Source of the DNA: JADJLQ01 sp038251405
Lineage (GTDB): Bacteria; Bacteroidota; Bacteroidia; Chitinophagales; Saprospiraceae
Assembly (NCBI GenBank): GCA_038251405.1
Contig: JBBSBH010000010.1
Location: forward strand, 1-64,000
Direction: 5' to 3'
Length of the DNA stretch: 64,000 nucleotides
Part shown: one piece after another, positions 9,274 through 19,222 of the stretch
How positions within the stretch are numbered: position 1 is the stretch's first letter
How the letters are laid out: every line of letters starts with the position of its first letter
Position numbers and translations under genes: made by a program
The notes under the pieces: model-generated
Databases searched by the model: none
Told to the model about the DNA's origin: nothing
Seen by the model: only the letters and a program-made list of their open reading frames with translations

Positions 9274-10521
9274 TCACCGACTCTTCCCATCCACCAATAT
9301 TCGAATCAACTCCTTAGCAGACAAGATCCCCTTTTTTTCAATAAAATCGCGATCGGTATCATCGCCTATTTCATAGGTAATACCTACCGCTTTGTAATTT
9401 ACATAAAACCAATTTTTAGAAACAGGTTGCCTCATGTTGGATGCAGCTACACGAGGATCATAATGTTCCAGGCCTTGTTTTATAGATGCTATCCATTCTT
9501 TAGTAAAATTTGGCAGCACCGAGCTACTGTCAGTAAGATTGGTATAGTAGATATCGTACCAGGTGGAGTGAAAATCAAGACCTAAAACCACCTGATCTTT
9601 TTTAGTCTTTTGATAGTTTTTGATAAAGTCGGTGACCAATTTTGTCTCCTGCTGATGGTATACTGCCCAGTCCCGGTTGAGATCTATGCCACCGGCATTA
9701 TGCCTCCAATGTCCTAATGCTACCCCATCAGGATTCATCATAGGAAAGACTAATACATCGTATTTTCTGAAAAATTTTCGTTGCAATTTATTGGTATCCA
9801 GTAATCCACGAATAAATGCTTGTAGTGCAAACTCACCGGTAACTTCTGGCGGATGTTGGCGGCTGAGCAAAACTATTAAATCTTTGTGCTCAGCAGTTTT
9901 TTTACCAATGTGCATATAATAAAAATTTCTACTTAAAGTGCTTTTACCAGCGATGCCAAAATTTACCCATTTTTTGCTTTCCTGTGAAAGTGAAACCATC
10001 CAATGAACTAAGTCCTTTTCAGTAAATAATTCCTGTGCAGAGATCCAAAGTGTATCGGGAGATACATTCAACAGTATGCTCAAATTAGAATTAGTAGTAT
10101 CCATCATGTTCGAATCTATCGTAGTCCAGTGAGATCCATCCAGGCTTACTTTGGGAATGTACCGTGAAGAAAAATCGCCAAAATTAAAATTTACTTGTAT
10201 TTGCCTGGGTTGGGTAGACCAGATTTTAAAAGCATACCAGGGGCTTGGATTTATAGGTTGATTTTCAGGGAAACAATCTGCCTGAAACACGCTGTCATTG
10301 ATGGCTTGAAAATTATTTAACCGGGCTCCATCAAATTGATTGGAAGCGTAGATATCCTCTGAGGGATGAAATACTTGTTTTACTTGAAATTCAATCAGTC
10401 GGGTACTGGTATCTAATGTATCGGTATAGGTAGCAAATGATTTTCCATCGGAGGCAAAGTAGCTTGTTTTGCAAGCTCCTATAATGGCGATTAGAATTAT
10501 TCCGTAAATTATTTTTCTCAT
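9274..10521 (-). CDS. M14 family zinc carboxypeptidase, lipoprotein
   Basis: A 415-residue protein with a lipoprotein signal (lipobox IIGAC, Cys 17). A beta-rich N-terminal region precedes an M14 carboxypeptidase domain. Zinc ligands fit H223 and E226 (RQHPPEVTGE) and H318 (LDFHSTWYD); the catalytic Glu fits E384 (TYEIGDDTDRDFI). LNRDW is the substrate-binding Asn-Arg motif. It probably trims peptides or peptidoglycan stems at the cell surface. Its ATG overlaps the ybeY stop by 4 bp (ATGA), so the two are likely co-translated. Confidence 0.88.
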   Translation of the reverse strand: MRKIIYGIILIAIIGACKTSYFASDGKSFATYTDTLDTSTRLIEFQVKQVFHPSEDIYASNQFDGARLNNFQAINDSVFQADCFPENQPINPSPWYAFKIWSTQPRQIQVNFNFGDFSSRYIPKVSLDGSHWTTIDSNMMDTTNSNLSILLNVSPDTLWISAQELFTEKDLVHWMVSLSQESKKWVNFGIAGKSTLSRNFYYMHIGKKTAEHKDLIVLLSRQHPPEVTGEFALQAFIRGLLDTNKLQRKFFRKYDVLVFPMMNPDGVALGHWRHNAGGIDLNRDWAVYHQQETKLVTDFIKNYQKTKKDQVVLGLDFHSTWYDIYYTNLTDSSSVLPNFTKEWIASIKQGLEHYDPRVAASNMRQPVSKNWFYVNYKAVGITYEIGDDTDRDFIEKKGILSAKELIRILVDGKSR

Positions 10522-10934
10522 GATAGGTCAAATTGTTTTAACCAATAGTCTTCTCTGGTAGTCATTTTGATCTTTTTAGCTTTTGATGTATCATCGTAGC
10601 CGCACATATGCAGCATGCCATGTACCATTACGCGGTGTAGCTCTTTTTCACAACTATGCTGGTATAATAGGGCATGATCTTTTACTCTATCGATACTAAT
10701 ATAGATTTCACATTGCACCGGATCATAAGCGTATGGAAATGTAATGATATCTGTAAAATAATCATGTTGTAATGCAGATTTGTTTAATTCTAATAAGTAT
10801 TGGTCACTTACAAAAATGTAGTGTGCATAATCTATCTTTTTATTTTCACCACCTGCTACAGAATTGATCCATAGCTTTATTTTTCTAGCTTGCTTTAGTT
10901 TGAACTTTGGGTATTGATAATAAAAACGAATCAT
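10518..10934 (-). CDS. ybeY: Endoribonuclease / rRNA maturation factor YbeY
   Basis: A metal-dependent RNase-like factor for 16S rRNA 3'-end processing and ribosome quality control. The signature HGMLHMCGYDD gives H105 and H109, with D115 at the position where most YbeY proteins have a third His; Bacteroidota members often have a non-His residue there. I chose ATG 10934 (138 residues, normal YbeY length), beginning MIRFYYQYPKF. The open frame to 11057 would overlap the divergent transporter start. It couples to the downstream M14 gene by a 4-bp overlap. Confidence 0.9.
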   Translation of the reverse strand: MIRFYYQYPKFKLKQARKIKLWINSVAGGENKKIDYAHYIFVSDQYLLELNKSALQHDYFTDIITFPYAYDPVQCEIYISIDRVKDHALLYQHSCEKELHRVMVHGMLHMCGYDDTSKAKKIKMTTREDYWLKQFDLS

Positions 10935-11043
10935 ATGATTTGTAGCTAAGGTAAAAATATTATTATCTAATGGAAGCTTGCTATTTCCTAATAGAAAATC
11001 AAAAATTGGAGTTGATTTTTCTTTATACCTTTCTTCTTTCAGA

Positions 11044-12264
11044 ATGAGTATTCGCACACATTTTTATTTTAAACTTTCAGTAATAGTAAGCGCTCTTGGT
11101 TTTTTTGTAGATGTATATGATCTATTATTGTTTGCCATTATTCGCAAGCCCAGTCTTTCAGCTCTCGGTCTGGATGAAGCTCAAATCTTGTCAAAAGGTG
11201 AGTTACTAATAAGTACTCAAATGGTGGGTATGCTGATCGGTGGTGTATTATTTGGAATCCTGGGTGATAAAAAAGGTAGGTTGAAAGTATTATTCGGATC
11301 TATATTATTGTATTCCATAGCCAATATTCTCAATGGATTTGTTCAAAATGTGGATCAATACCTGGTACTTCGCTTTCTAGCCGGCCTCGGATTAGCTGGA
11401 GAACTTGGCGCTGGAGTAACTTTGGTGAGCGAACAATTACCCAAAGAAAAACGAAGTATGGCTGCAGGTTTTATTGCCGGATTTGGTGTTTTAGGGGCTG
11501 TATTTGCCTTTGGTGTAAAAAGCTTTTTCGATTGGAGATCAGCCTATTTTATAGGTGGTGTCATGGGTCTTGCATTATTACTGATGAGAATGCAGGTGCA
11601 GGAAAGTTCTCTATATAAAGTAATGAGGAATGAAAATGTAAAAAAGGGTAATTTCTTTATGTTTTTTACAAATAGAAAACGATTTGTCCGCTTAATTTCA
11701 TGTATTTTAATAGGGCTTCCTGTATGGTATGTTATCGGTATACTGGTTACTTTTTCTGACCAGTTTGGAAAGGCATTCGGGATAGAAGATATAGATCCGG
11801 GGAAGTCCGTAATGTATTTTTACCTGGCCGTTGCCTTAGGAGATTATATCGTTGGTTGGCTGTGCGAAAGATTGAAAAGCAGGAAAAAGACTTTGTATAT
11901 ATTTTATGGAATAAGCATACTGTTTTTGATTCTTTTCTTTTTGCAAAGAGATATGAGTAGTGGCTGGTTTTATTTTATTATTTGTGGATTAGGTTTTGGA
12001 GCAGGATTCAATGTTATATACCTTACTTCAGCTATTGAGCAGTTTGGTACCAATCTCAGAGCTACAGCCACTATCAGTGTCTCTAATTTTGTACGTGGTT
12101 CACTTCCACTATTAATTCTTTTGTTTAAAGCATTACGAGACTGGTCAGGTAATTATATTAGAGGAGCATGTATCACTGGAATTATAATAATGGTGATTGC
12201 CATCATTGCCTCCTTCAATTTAGAAGAGACCTATGGAAAAGATCTTGATTTTGTAGAAATGTAA
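11044..12264 (+). CDS. MFS transporter (metabolite:proton symporter-like)
   Basis: A 406-residue inner-membrane protein with about 12 hydrophobic helices. The family loop between helices 2 and 3 is present (FGILGDKKGRLKVLFGS), as are LRFLAGLGLAGELGAG and the helix-1 motif FFVDVYDLLLFAI found in the sugar/dicarboxylate symporter branch. The substrate is not deducible. Start set at ATG 11044, because the longer frame begins at a TTG (10978) and would add a non-hydrophobic leader overlapping the ybeY promoter. It diverges from ybeY with about 110 bp between starts. Confidence 0.88.
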   Translation: MSIRTHFYFKLSVIVSALGFFVDVYDLLLFAIIRKPSLSALGLDEAQILSKGELLISTQMVGMLIGGVLFGILGDKKGRLKVLFGSILLYSIANILNGFVQNVDQYLVLRFLAGLGLAGELGAGVTLVSEQLPKEKRSMAAGFIAGFGVLGAVFAFGVKSFFDWRSAYFIGGVMGLALLLMRMQVQESSLYKVMRNENVKKGNFFMFFTNRKRFVRLISCILIGLPVWYVIGILVTFSDQFGKAFGIEDIDPGKSVMYFYLAVALGDYIVGWLCERLKSRKKTLYIFYGISILFLILFFLQRDMSSGWFYFIICGLGFGAGFNVIYLTSAIEQFGTNLRATATISVSNFVRGSLPLLILLFKALRDWSGNYIRGACITGIIIMVIAIIASFNLEETYGKDLDFVEM

Positions 12265-12272
12265 ACAGAAAA

Positions 12273-12740
12273 CTACCTATTCCAACTGATGGTATTGATA
12301 TCTCTTACAGCCCTTAGTACATCGCGACGACTGATTTGGCCAACTAATTTTCCAGCATCATCCACTACCAACAATCTTTTGTATTTGGTTTCTAAAAAAA
12401 TGTTGGCTGCTTCACTTATACTGGTGTGTTCAGAAACGGTCATCATTACATCATCCATATAATTGCTGACAGGTTGGTTGGTAACAGGGCTATTATAATA
12501 CTCAGAGCCTACCAATAACTTGAGACAAGTCTTGTCATCTATGATACCCACAACCTCTTTATGATCATTCAATACAGCAGCACCCGTGATATGCTTATCT
12601 AATAACGTATTCACCACATCGCTGATATCCGAATCAGGCTTAAAGGTGATCAATTGAGTTGCCATATAGTGTTTTACACTGTCTTTGGCGTTTTTATCCA
12701 AAGAAACGGTGTCTACAGTTTTCTGCATAAAATTTTTCAT
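12273..12740 (-). CDS. Tandem CBS-domain protein
   Basis: A 155-residue cytosolic protein made of two CBS motifs (about residues 25-80 and 95-150), with typical VNTLLDKHITGAAVLND and FLETKYKRLLVVDD segments. Such stand-alone CBS pairs bind adenine nucleotides and act as energy or ligand sensors. No effector domain is fused, so its partner is unknown. It converges on the MFS gene (8 bp apart) and diverges from the yifB-like gene across a 268-bp AT-rich spacer. Confidence 0.88.
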   Translation of the reverse strand: MKNFMQKTVDTVSLDKNAKDSVKHYMATQLITFKPDSDISDVVNTLLDKHITGAAVLNDHKEVVGIIDDKTCLKLLVGSEYYNSPVTNQPVSNYMDDVMMTVSEHTSISEAANIFLETKYKRLLVVDDAGKLVGQISRRDVLRAVRDINTISWNR

Positions 12741-13008
12741 AATCAGGCTAGGTTAAAAATTTGATTTAAGGTTTCGACTCCCTAAGATAATGATTTAATC
12801 TTGCAATAACGATAACATTTGATAATAAATTATTCATATAAAGTATTTACAGAATTAAAGCTATTAAAATGTGTACATTATAGATTTAAATTATGTTTAA
12901 TTTTAAATTAGTTTTAATTAAGTATTAATGTTAAAACCGATCCTGATACTAAACAAAATTTAATAAAAATCAAATATCTTCATACAAAAATCCTTATCAT
13001 CGTCTGAT

Positions 13009-14565
13009 ATGTTGGTTAAAACACACGCAGGGGCAGTTCATGGCGTAGATGCCAGGCCTATTACCATTGAAGTAAATGCAGGTGGCGTCACAGCACCAGG
13101 TAAACAATTTTATTTTTTAGTGGGCCTTCCTGATAATGCAGTAAAAGAAGGCCAGCATCGAATAGAGTCAGCATTGAAAAATATGGGTTACGAAATGCCT
13201 CGGATGAAGATAGTAGTGAATCTGGCACCAGCGGATCTTCGCAAAGAAGGGTCAGCCTATGATTTACCTATAGCCATTGGCATATTGGCTGGATCAAAAC
13301 AAGTATATCTACCCCAGATTGAAGACTATCTTATTATTGGAGAGTTGTCATTAGATGGAACTCTGCGACCGATTAAAGGCGCCCTACCCATTGCCGTGAT
13401 GACAGCCAAGGAAAAATTTAAGGGTCTCATATTACCCATAAGTAATGCCCGGGAAGCAGCTATCATTACTTCTTTGCCTGTTTATGGAATTGATAATTTG
13501 CAGGAAGCTTTAGACATCATTGAAGGGAAGGGGAATATTCTACCCATCAAAGTAGATATAGAATCCGAGTTTGCTGGCCAGGCTAATATGTATGATTTGG
13601 ATTTTGCTGATGTAAAAGGTCAGGAAAATATAAAACGTGCGCTGGAAATTGCAGCTGCCGGAGGTCATAATGTTATTCTCATAGGCCCGCCAGGAGCTGG
13701 AAAAACTATGCTGGCAAAAAGATTGCCCACTATTCTTCCTCCGCTCAACCTGGAAGAGGCCCTTGAAACCACTAAAATACATAGCGTATCAGGTCAGCTA
13801 CCCCTGGGATCAAGTATAGTGACTACCCGCCCATTTCGATCACCTCATCATACCATCAGTGATGTCGCTTTGGTAGGTGGTGGCTCTCATCCCAATCCTG
13901 GTGAGATATCACTCGCACATCATGGGGTTCTTTTTTTGGACGAATTGCCCGAGTTTAAAAGATCCGTTTTGGAAGTGCTAAGACAACCCATGGAAGAACG
14001 GAAAGTAACTATATCCAGGGCGAAAACAAGCGTAGACTATCCTGCCAGTTTTATGCTTATTGCTTCCATGAATCCATGTCCCTGTGGATATTACAACCAT
14101 CCGGATAAAGAATGTGTGTGCGGCCCGGGCGTAGTAAAAAGATACTTAAACAGAATTTCAGGCCCATTATTGGACAGAATCGATTTACATGTGGAAGTCA
14201 CACCGGTATCGGTGCAAGAACTTTCCAGTTTTTCCAGTCGATCTGAATCCAGCACAGCAATTGTACAACGGGTGATCAAAGCAAGATTGATACAAGAAGC
14301 TAGATTCAAGGAAATACCTGGTGTTTTTTGCAATGCCCAAATGAATGGTAAAACGCTAGCCAAAGTATGTGAATTGGATGATGCTGGTATGGCTCTTCTT
14401 CGCCAGGCTATGGAAAGGCTACAGCTTTCTGCGCGCGCATACGATCGTATTTTGAAAGTAGCACGCACTGCTGCTGATCTGGACGAAAGCGAAAGAGTTC
14501 AAAATCATCACCTTGCAGAAGCCATAAATTACAGAAGTCTGGATAGAGAAGGCTGGGCTGGGTAA
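13009..14565 (+). CDS. YifB/ComM-family Mg-chelatase-like AAA+ ATPase
   Basis: A 518-residue ATPase with an N-terminal Lon-protease-like fold (about 1-180), a central AAA+ module with Walker A GPPGAGKTMLAKRLP and Walker B LFLDELPEF, and a C-terminal Mg_chelatase domain. The zinc-like cluster CPCGYYNHPDKECVCGP is typical. In transformable bacteria the family member ComM is a branch-migration helicase that helps integrate incoming DNA; whether that role holds in Bacteroidota is not shown. The length is standard. Confidence 0.93.
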   Translation: MLVKTHAGAVHGVDARPITIEVNAGGVTAPGKQFYFLVGLPDNAVKEGQHRIESALKNMGYEMPRMKIVVNLAPADLRKEGSAYDLPIAIGILAGSKQVYLPQIEDYLIIGELSLDGTLRPIKGALPIAVMTAKEKFKGLILPISNAREAAIITSLPVYGIDNLQEALDIIEGKGNILPIKVDIESEFAGQANMYDLDFADVKGQENIKRALEIAAAGGHNVILIGPPGAGKTMLAKRLPTILPPLNLEEALETTKIHSVSGQLPLGSSIVTTRPFRSPHHTISDVALVGGGSHPNPGEISLAHHGVLFLDELPEFKRSVLEVLRQPMEERKVTISRAKTSVDYPASFMLIASMNPCPCGYYNHPDKECVCGPGVVKRYLNRISGPLLDRIDLHVEVTPVSVQELSSFSSRSESSTAIVQRVIKARLIQEARFKEIPGVFCNAQMNGKTLAKVCELDDAGMALLRQAMERLQLSARAYDRILKVARTAADLDESERVQNHHLAEAINYRSLDREGWAG

Positions 14566-14580
14566 TACTATTATATCCTT

Positions 14581-15459
14581 TTAAAAGCGCATATAGTCTT
14601 CAGGATTTACCGCTTTACCCTGGTACCATAATTCAAAGTGAAGATGGGGTCCATTCGTTTGCTCACCACTATTTCCCGCTATGGCAACTACTTCACCCGC
14701 TTTTACAAAATCACCGGCTTTTTTGAGAAGTTTTGAATTATGCCGATAGACACTGACGATATCATTTTTATGCAGTATGGTAAGGCTGTTACCAGTATCC
14801 ATAGTATAGTCTGCAGATAATATGGTTCCATCCATTACTGATTTTACTTCTGTATTCCTTGGGACGATAATATCTACTCCCAGATGATTTTTGTCACTGG
14901 ACATTTTCTCGCTTACTTCTCCCTGTACCGGAGCTATAAAATAGAGTCGTTCTATGGTAAAAGGCTTCACCACATTGGAAAGGCGTTGATTGGTCACATT
15001 TGATATTTGCTTTTCTACCAGTTGTTCATCTTCCAAAGCTATTTCAGCAGCACTCTTTGGAACAGGCTCCGTATTGACAGGTTTTGCAATCGCAATATTT
15101 TTATCCATATTGGGGTCGGGCATTTCTACTTCGCCATTTATCAGCTTTTGCATTTTGGAAATATATAGATTTTGGGCACCAATTTCCTTCTCCATACTTT
15201 GCACTTTTTTGTACAGTGTCACATAGTCTTTGGTATTGGTCTGTCCGTATCCGGGAATGATTCTTTTAAGCGGCGTAAAAAACAAAAGTAAGGTCACTAG
15301 TAAAGCACCTATTACCATTAATACACTTAGTAAAGTATAGACATTTAGTAGATTGAGTTGGTAGGAACCTAGCTCTTTATAGGTTTCATGGTTAAGAATA
15401 ACCAATCTATAAGGAGTTTTGATCTTATGTAAAATCCTTTTAATCAGTGAGTTTTGCAT
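14581..15459 (-). CDS. M23 family metallopeptidase, membrane anchored
   Basis: A 292-residue LytM-type endopeptidase. One membrane helix near residues 35-60 (VYTLLSVLMVIGALLVTLLLFF) anchors it, followed by a short coiled coil and the M23 domain. Zinc/catalytic residues H192 and D196 (NHLGVDIIV) and H272/H274 (GPHLHFELW) are all present, so an active peptidoglycan cross-bridge hydrolase is likely. It converges on yifB (15 bp) and diverges from the PorW-like gene. Confidence 0.92.
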   Translation of the reverse strand: MQNSLIKRILHKIKTPYRLVILNHETYKELGSYQLNLLNVYTLLSVLMVIGALLVTLLLFFTPLKRIIPGYGQTNTKDYVTLYKKVQSMEKEIGAQNLYISKMQKLINGEVEMPDPNMDKNIAIAKPVNTEPVPKSAAEIALEDEQLVEKQISNVTNQRLSNVVKPFTIERLYFIAPVQGEVSEKMSSDKNHLGVDIIVPRNTEVKSVMDGTILSADYTMDTGNSLTILHKNDIVSVYRHNSKLLKKAGDFVKAGEVVAIAGNSGEQTNGPHLHFELWYQGKAVNPEDYMRF

Positions 15460-15465
15460 TTAATA

Positions 15466-15497
15466 TTTGATTTCCTTCAAAAAATAAAATAAATTTG
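15466..15497 (+). promoter_or_regulatory. Bacteroidota-type promoter for the PorW-like gene
   Basis: TTTG (15466-15469), a 20-bp spacer and TAAATTTG (15490-15497) match the established consensus TTTG-N17-23-TAnnTTTG. Transcription would begin near 15504, leaving a leader of about 36 nt before ATG 15541. This is the cleanest promoter match I found in the window. Confidence 0.6.
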
Positions 15498-15540
15498 TAC
15501 TTTCTTGGTTAATACTTTTCCAACTAATTACTTCAAATCA

Positions 15541-18531
15541 ATGAATTTTAACGCAAAAGCCCTCAAATTCATTTTGTTATCTCTGTTTTTTATGCAGGCT
15601 TGTTCTGTGCAAAAAAGCAGAAACGATGTTTCAAAGACAGGGCTGTTTTTTCACAATCTCACGGCCAAATATAATGGCTATTTCAATGCCAAGACTCTTT
15701 TGGATGCCTCCGAGCTTTCACTGGTACAGTCATATAAGGATGATTATACCAAGATATTGGAGTTGTATGAATACAATGGAGTGGCTGATGCCAGTCAGGT
15801 AGCTCCTAATCTTGATCTGGCGATTAAAAAGAGTAGCACGCTGGTCAATATTCACCGCCCTAGCCACTGGGTACCTGATGCCTATTTACTTATTGGTCAG
15901 GCTCAGTATTTCAAACAGCAATATGAAACTGCCGAAGAGACTTTTAAATACATGGTGAACAACTATAATAAACTGCATGTAAGTACCAAAAAGAAAACTA
16001 AAGAGCAATCGGCAAAAGAAAGAGCTATCCGCGTAAAAGAACAAATAGAAAAGCGGGACGATGCCAAAAAAGAAAAAGAGTCCGAAAAGAAAAAAACGGA
16101 CAAAGCGCGCAAAGTAAAACAGAAAGATCGCGAGCAAGAGAATAAGTCAAAAGCGAAAGCCAGAGCCCAATTAATTAAGGATCGAAAAAAAGCTGCTAAA
16201 GCAGGCAAACCAATACCACGAGCCACCTCCTCCACTTCAAAACCATTATCTACTACCAAAGCAGATTCTGTAAAAACAGCTATTGTAAAAAAGGATACCC
16301 CTAAAAAAGCTGATCCAAACGATGAAGATGCTGTGGTCAAATCAAATAATAAAGGTAAGCCAAGTAAAAACCATCGCCCGGTATTGCAAGATGCTAAAAT
16401 GTGGCTGGCTAAAACATATATCATGCGCAAAAATGGGATAGCTGCCGGTATAGTATTATCTGAACTTAAATCTGACCCGGATCTATATGAAGCCATTAGA
16501 CCAGAAATACCAGTATTACAAGCATATAATCATATAAAACAGGAAGAATATAAGGATGCTATTCCCTTTTTACAAGAAGCGCTGGAGACCAAAGGAATAT
16601 CTAACAAGAGGAAAGCCAGGGTTGCATTTGTATTAGGACAATTATTGGCTAAGCAAAAGAATTATTTAGCCTCTTATGAAGCGTTTGATAAAGTAGCTGA
16701 TTATAGTCCTGGTTATGATCTTGAATTCTTTGCTAAACTAAATCGGGCTCAACAAGGTGTTGCTTCTGGGAAGGCTAATAAAGAAGATTTATTGAGTGAT
16801 CTTAAAAAGCTGACAAGGGATTCGAAAAACACAGATTTTGGGGTAGCCATTTATCATACTATGGCTTTAGTGAGCATATCTGATGGGCATCGGGATCAGG
16901 CCAAGGAGCAATTGATAGAGGGCCTCACCCATCAAGGTGATAATCTGCAAAAAACGGAAAGCTTCTATTTACTAGCCAATCTTTACTATGAAGACGAAGA
17001 TTATCTCAAAGCCAAAAATTATTTCGACAGTACACTCAACGTTATGCCGGAGAAGGATATTCGTCGCGAAGAGGTAACTCGTTATGGATCTTCTCTTACC
17101 GATATAGCCCAGCAAATAGCTACGATTCAATTACAGGATAGTTTGCTGAAAATAAGTACCTGGTCAGAAAAAGAGCAAAAACAATGGGCTAGAAAAATAG
17201 TAAAAGATAGAGAGAATCTGAATACTCCTAAAGTAGGCTTATTGCAGCCACAACCAGATTTAAATGGCTTCCCTAAAACAAATATTAATACACTTACTTC
17301 TAAAAGTAGCTTTTTTGCGTACGACGATAAAACCTTGAAAAAGGGAATTAAAGACTTTCAAAAAACCTGGGGTGATATCAAATTACAGGACAATTGGAGG
17401 TTAAGTCAAAAATCTGGAAATGCTTTTACATCTAATGCCAACAACCCAGGCGCCACTAACCTCGGTGAAGCCCAGGAATCAACGATAGATGTGAGCGAAG
17501 AAGTGAGCAGATTATTAGCCGAAATTCCTAATAGCGAAGAACAAAAAGAAGCTGCCCATCTTAAGATCAGGAACAGTACGTATCAACTGGGGGTATTGTA
17601 TAGAGAGAAACTAGAAAATTTTAATAAGTCAATAAAGGTTTTAGAACAGGATTTGGCAAAGTATCCCCATTCAGAAATCGAGCAGGATATACTTTATCAA
17701 TTGTACCTGGCTAGTATGCAAAATAATGATTTGGCCAGGGCAGAAAACTATAAAAACAGATTGATTAATGAATTTCCAGGGAGTAAATACACCCAATCTA
17801 TTCTTCATCCGGGTATCATAGCTGAGCAAGAAGACCAGGTAGCAAAGGTCAGTAAATACTATGATGAGACTTATTCTATGTTTAATATGGGTCAGTGTGA
17901 TCAGGCCCTGGGTATGGTGCATCAGGCAGATACTTTGTTTAAAGAAAATCCACTCAAGGCCAAATTTGCTATGATTGGTGTATTGTGTACAGGAAAGATT
18001 GAAGGAAAAGATGCGTATATATTAGCCTTGAAAGATTTTATTGCCAGGTATCCTCAGTCAGAAGAGCGGGACAAAGCTAAAGACATGCTGCGATATCTGA
18101 TGGGGGATGAAAAAGCTTTTGAAACCCCTGATATCATCAAGACAAAAGATAATCCCAATGCATTTGATTATGTGGCAGACGAATTACATTATGTGATAGC
18201 CATCATTTATGATAAAAAGGAATCTACTTTATCTGATATAAAAGTTTCTATTTCTGATTTCAATCAAAGGTATTATTCAAATGATGATTTGAGAATTTCG
18301 AATATTTTCCTTGATCAGGATGCTACCATACCTATCATTATGGTGAGAAAATTTGATGATGCTACTAAGGCCTTTAAATATTATCAGACTGTAAAAAACA
18401 ATGAAAAACAATTTGTAAAGCCGGAGATCAATCACGAAACATTCGCTATCTCTCAATCCAACTATAGAAAATTGTATAATACTAAAGATGTAGATAGCTA
18501 CAAAACGTTTTTCATGGCAAACTACAAATGA
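15541..18531 (+). CDS. PorW/SprE-like TPR lipoprotein of type IX secretion
   Basis: A 996-residue lipoprotein (lipobox MQAC, Cys 21 from ATG 15541). It begins with the family-typical NLTAKYNGYFNAKTLLDASE and continues with TPR-like helical repeats. A highly charged Lys/Glu/Arg stretch (about residues 145-275) interrupts them, then TPRs resume to the C-terminus. PorW/SprE is a known periplasmic partner of the type IX secretion and gliding machinery, linking PorT-side and motor components. The ATG follows a good Bacteroidota promoter; the in-frame TTG at 15505 is upstream but unlikely. It converges on radC with 1 bp between stops. Confidence 0.85.
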   Translation: MNFNAKALKFILLSLFFMQACSVQKSRNDVSKTGLFFHNLTAKYNGYFNAKTLLDASELSLVQSYKDDYTKILELYEYNGVADASQVAPNLDLAIKKSSTLVNIHRPSHWVPDAYLLIGQAQYFKQQYETAEETFKYMVNNYNKLHVSTKKKTKEQSAKERAIRVKEQIEKRDDAKKEKESEKKKTDKARKVKQKDREQENKSKAKARAQLIKDRKKAAKAGKPIPRATSSTSKPLSTTKADSVKTAIVKKDTPKKADPNDEDAVVKSNNKGKPSKNHRPVLQDAKMWLAKTYIMRKNGIAAGIVLSELKSDPDLYEAIRPEIPVLQAYNHIKQEEYKDAIPFLQEALETKGISNKRKARVAFVLGQLLAKQKNYLASYEAFDKVADYSPGYDLEFFAKLNRAQQGVASGKANKEDLLSDLKKLTRDSKNTDFGVAIYHTMALVSISDGHRDQAKEQLIEGLTHQGDNLQKTESFYLLANLYYEDEDYLKAKNYFDSTLNVMPEKDIRREEVTRYGSSLTDIAQQIATIQLQDSLLKISTWSEKEQKQWARKIVKDRENLNTPKVGLLQPQPDLNGFPKTNINTLTSKSSFFAYDDKTLKKGIKDFQKTWGDIKLQDNWRLSQKSGNAFTSNANNPGATNLGEAQESTIDVSEEVSRLLAEIPNSEEQKEAAHLKIRNSTYQLGVLYREKLENFNKSIKVLEQDLAKYPHSEIEQDILYQLYLASMQNNDLARAENYKNRLINEFPGSKYTQSILHPGIIAEQEDQVAKVSKYYDETYSMFNMGQCDQALGMVHQADTLFKENPLKAKFAMIGVLCTGKIEGKDAYILALKDFIARYPQSEERDKAKDMLRYLMGDEKAFETPDIIKTKDNPNAFDYVADELHYVIAIIYDKKESTLSDIKVSISDFNQRYYSNDDLRISNIFLDQDATIPIIMVRKFDDATKAFKYYQTVKNNEKQFVKPEINHETFAISQSNYRKLYNTKDVDSYKTFFMANYK

Positions 18532-18532
18532 T

Positions 18533-19222
18533 TTAGATCCTTCCTTCTTTCGCAAAGCTGTAGTAATCATCTTTTGAAATGATGATATGATCATTTACTT
18601 TGATGCCCATTAAGTCACCAATTTCTTTTAATCGGGAAGTCATTGCTTCGTCTTCTCTGCTGGGATCAGATCTTCCGGAAGGATGATTATGCGCCACTAT
18701 AATAGAACTAGCTTTTTTTTCAAGAGCCTTGCCAAAAATAATTCGAGCATCTACACTCACTTGATTGATACCACCTTTGTGTACACAGCAAGATTCCAAT
18801 ATTTCTGATTTAACGTTGAGGCAAGCTACCCAAAATTCCTCCTGATCTACCAGCCTTAGGTGATCAAACAATCGAATACTGTCTTCCCAGGATGAAATTT
18901 TCTTGCGCTTAAACACATCGGATACATTAATTCTACGACCCAATTCTATGGCAGCATGGACAGTCACGGCTTTTGCGGGACCAATACCCTTAAGCAAAGT
19001 CATTTGATCGATTTTCATAGTGGCCAGCTCGGCAAGATTTTGATGGTTAGCAGCTAAAAGTTTTCGGGCCAAATCCAGCGCCGACTCATACCCAGACCCT
19101 GTAGAAATCAAAATGCCTAATAGTTCCGTATCTGACAATGCAGCCGGACCCAGTGATAATAGTTTTTCACGGGGCTGATCTTCTGCTGACCAATCTTTTA
19201 TACTGGGTCTTTTATCAGGCAT
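18533..19222 (-). CDS. radC: RadC-family JAB/MPN protein
   Basis: A 229-residue protein with an N-terminal helix-hairpin-helix-like region (MTLLKGIGPAKAVTV) and a C-terminal JAB/MPN metal-binding domain with H178-N-H180 and D186 (AHNHPSGRSDPS). Despite the old DNA-repair name, the function of RadC is unproven. Its start overlaps the upstream cystathionine synthase gene by 8 bp, so they are probably one transcript. Confidence 0.93.
   Translation of the reverse strand: MPDKRPSIKDWSAEDQPREKLLSLGPAALSDTELLGILISTGSGYESALDLARKLLAANHQNLAELATMKIDQMTLLKGIGPAKAVTVHAAIELGRRINVSDVFKRKKISSWEDSIRLFDHLRLVDQEEFWVACLNVKSEILESCCVHKGGINQVSVDARIIFGKALEKKASSIIVAHNHPSGRSDPSREDEAMTSRLKEIGDLMGIKVNDHIIISKDDYYSFAKEGRI

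Noticed and set aside
15886..16496. Long antisense open frames opposite the charged region of the PorW-like gene
   Set aside because: They mirror a Lys/Glu-rich repeat-like coding stretch and read as Phe/Leu/Ser-rich nonsense; shadow frames.
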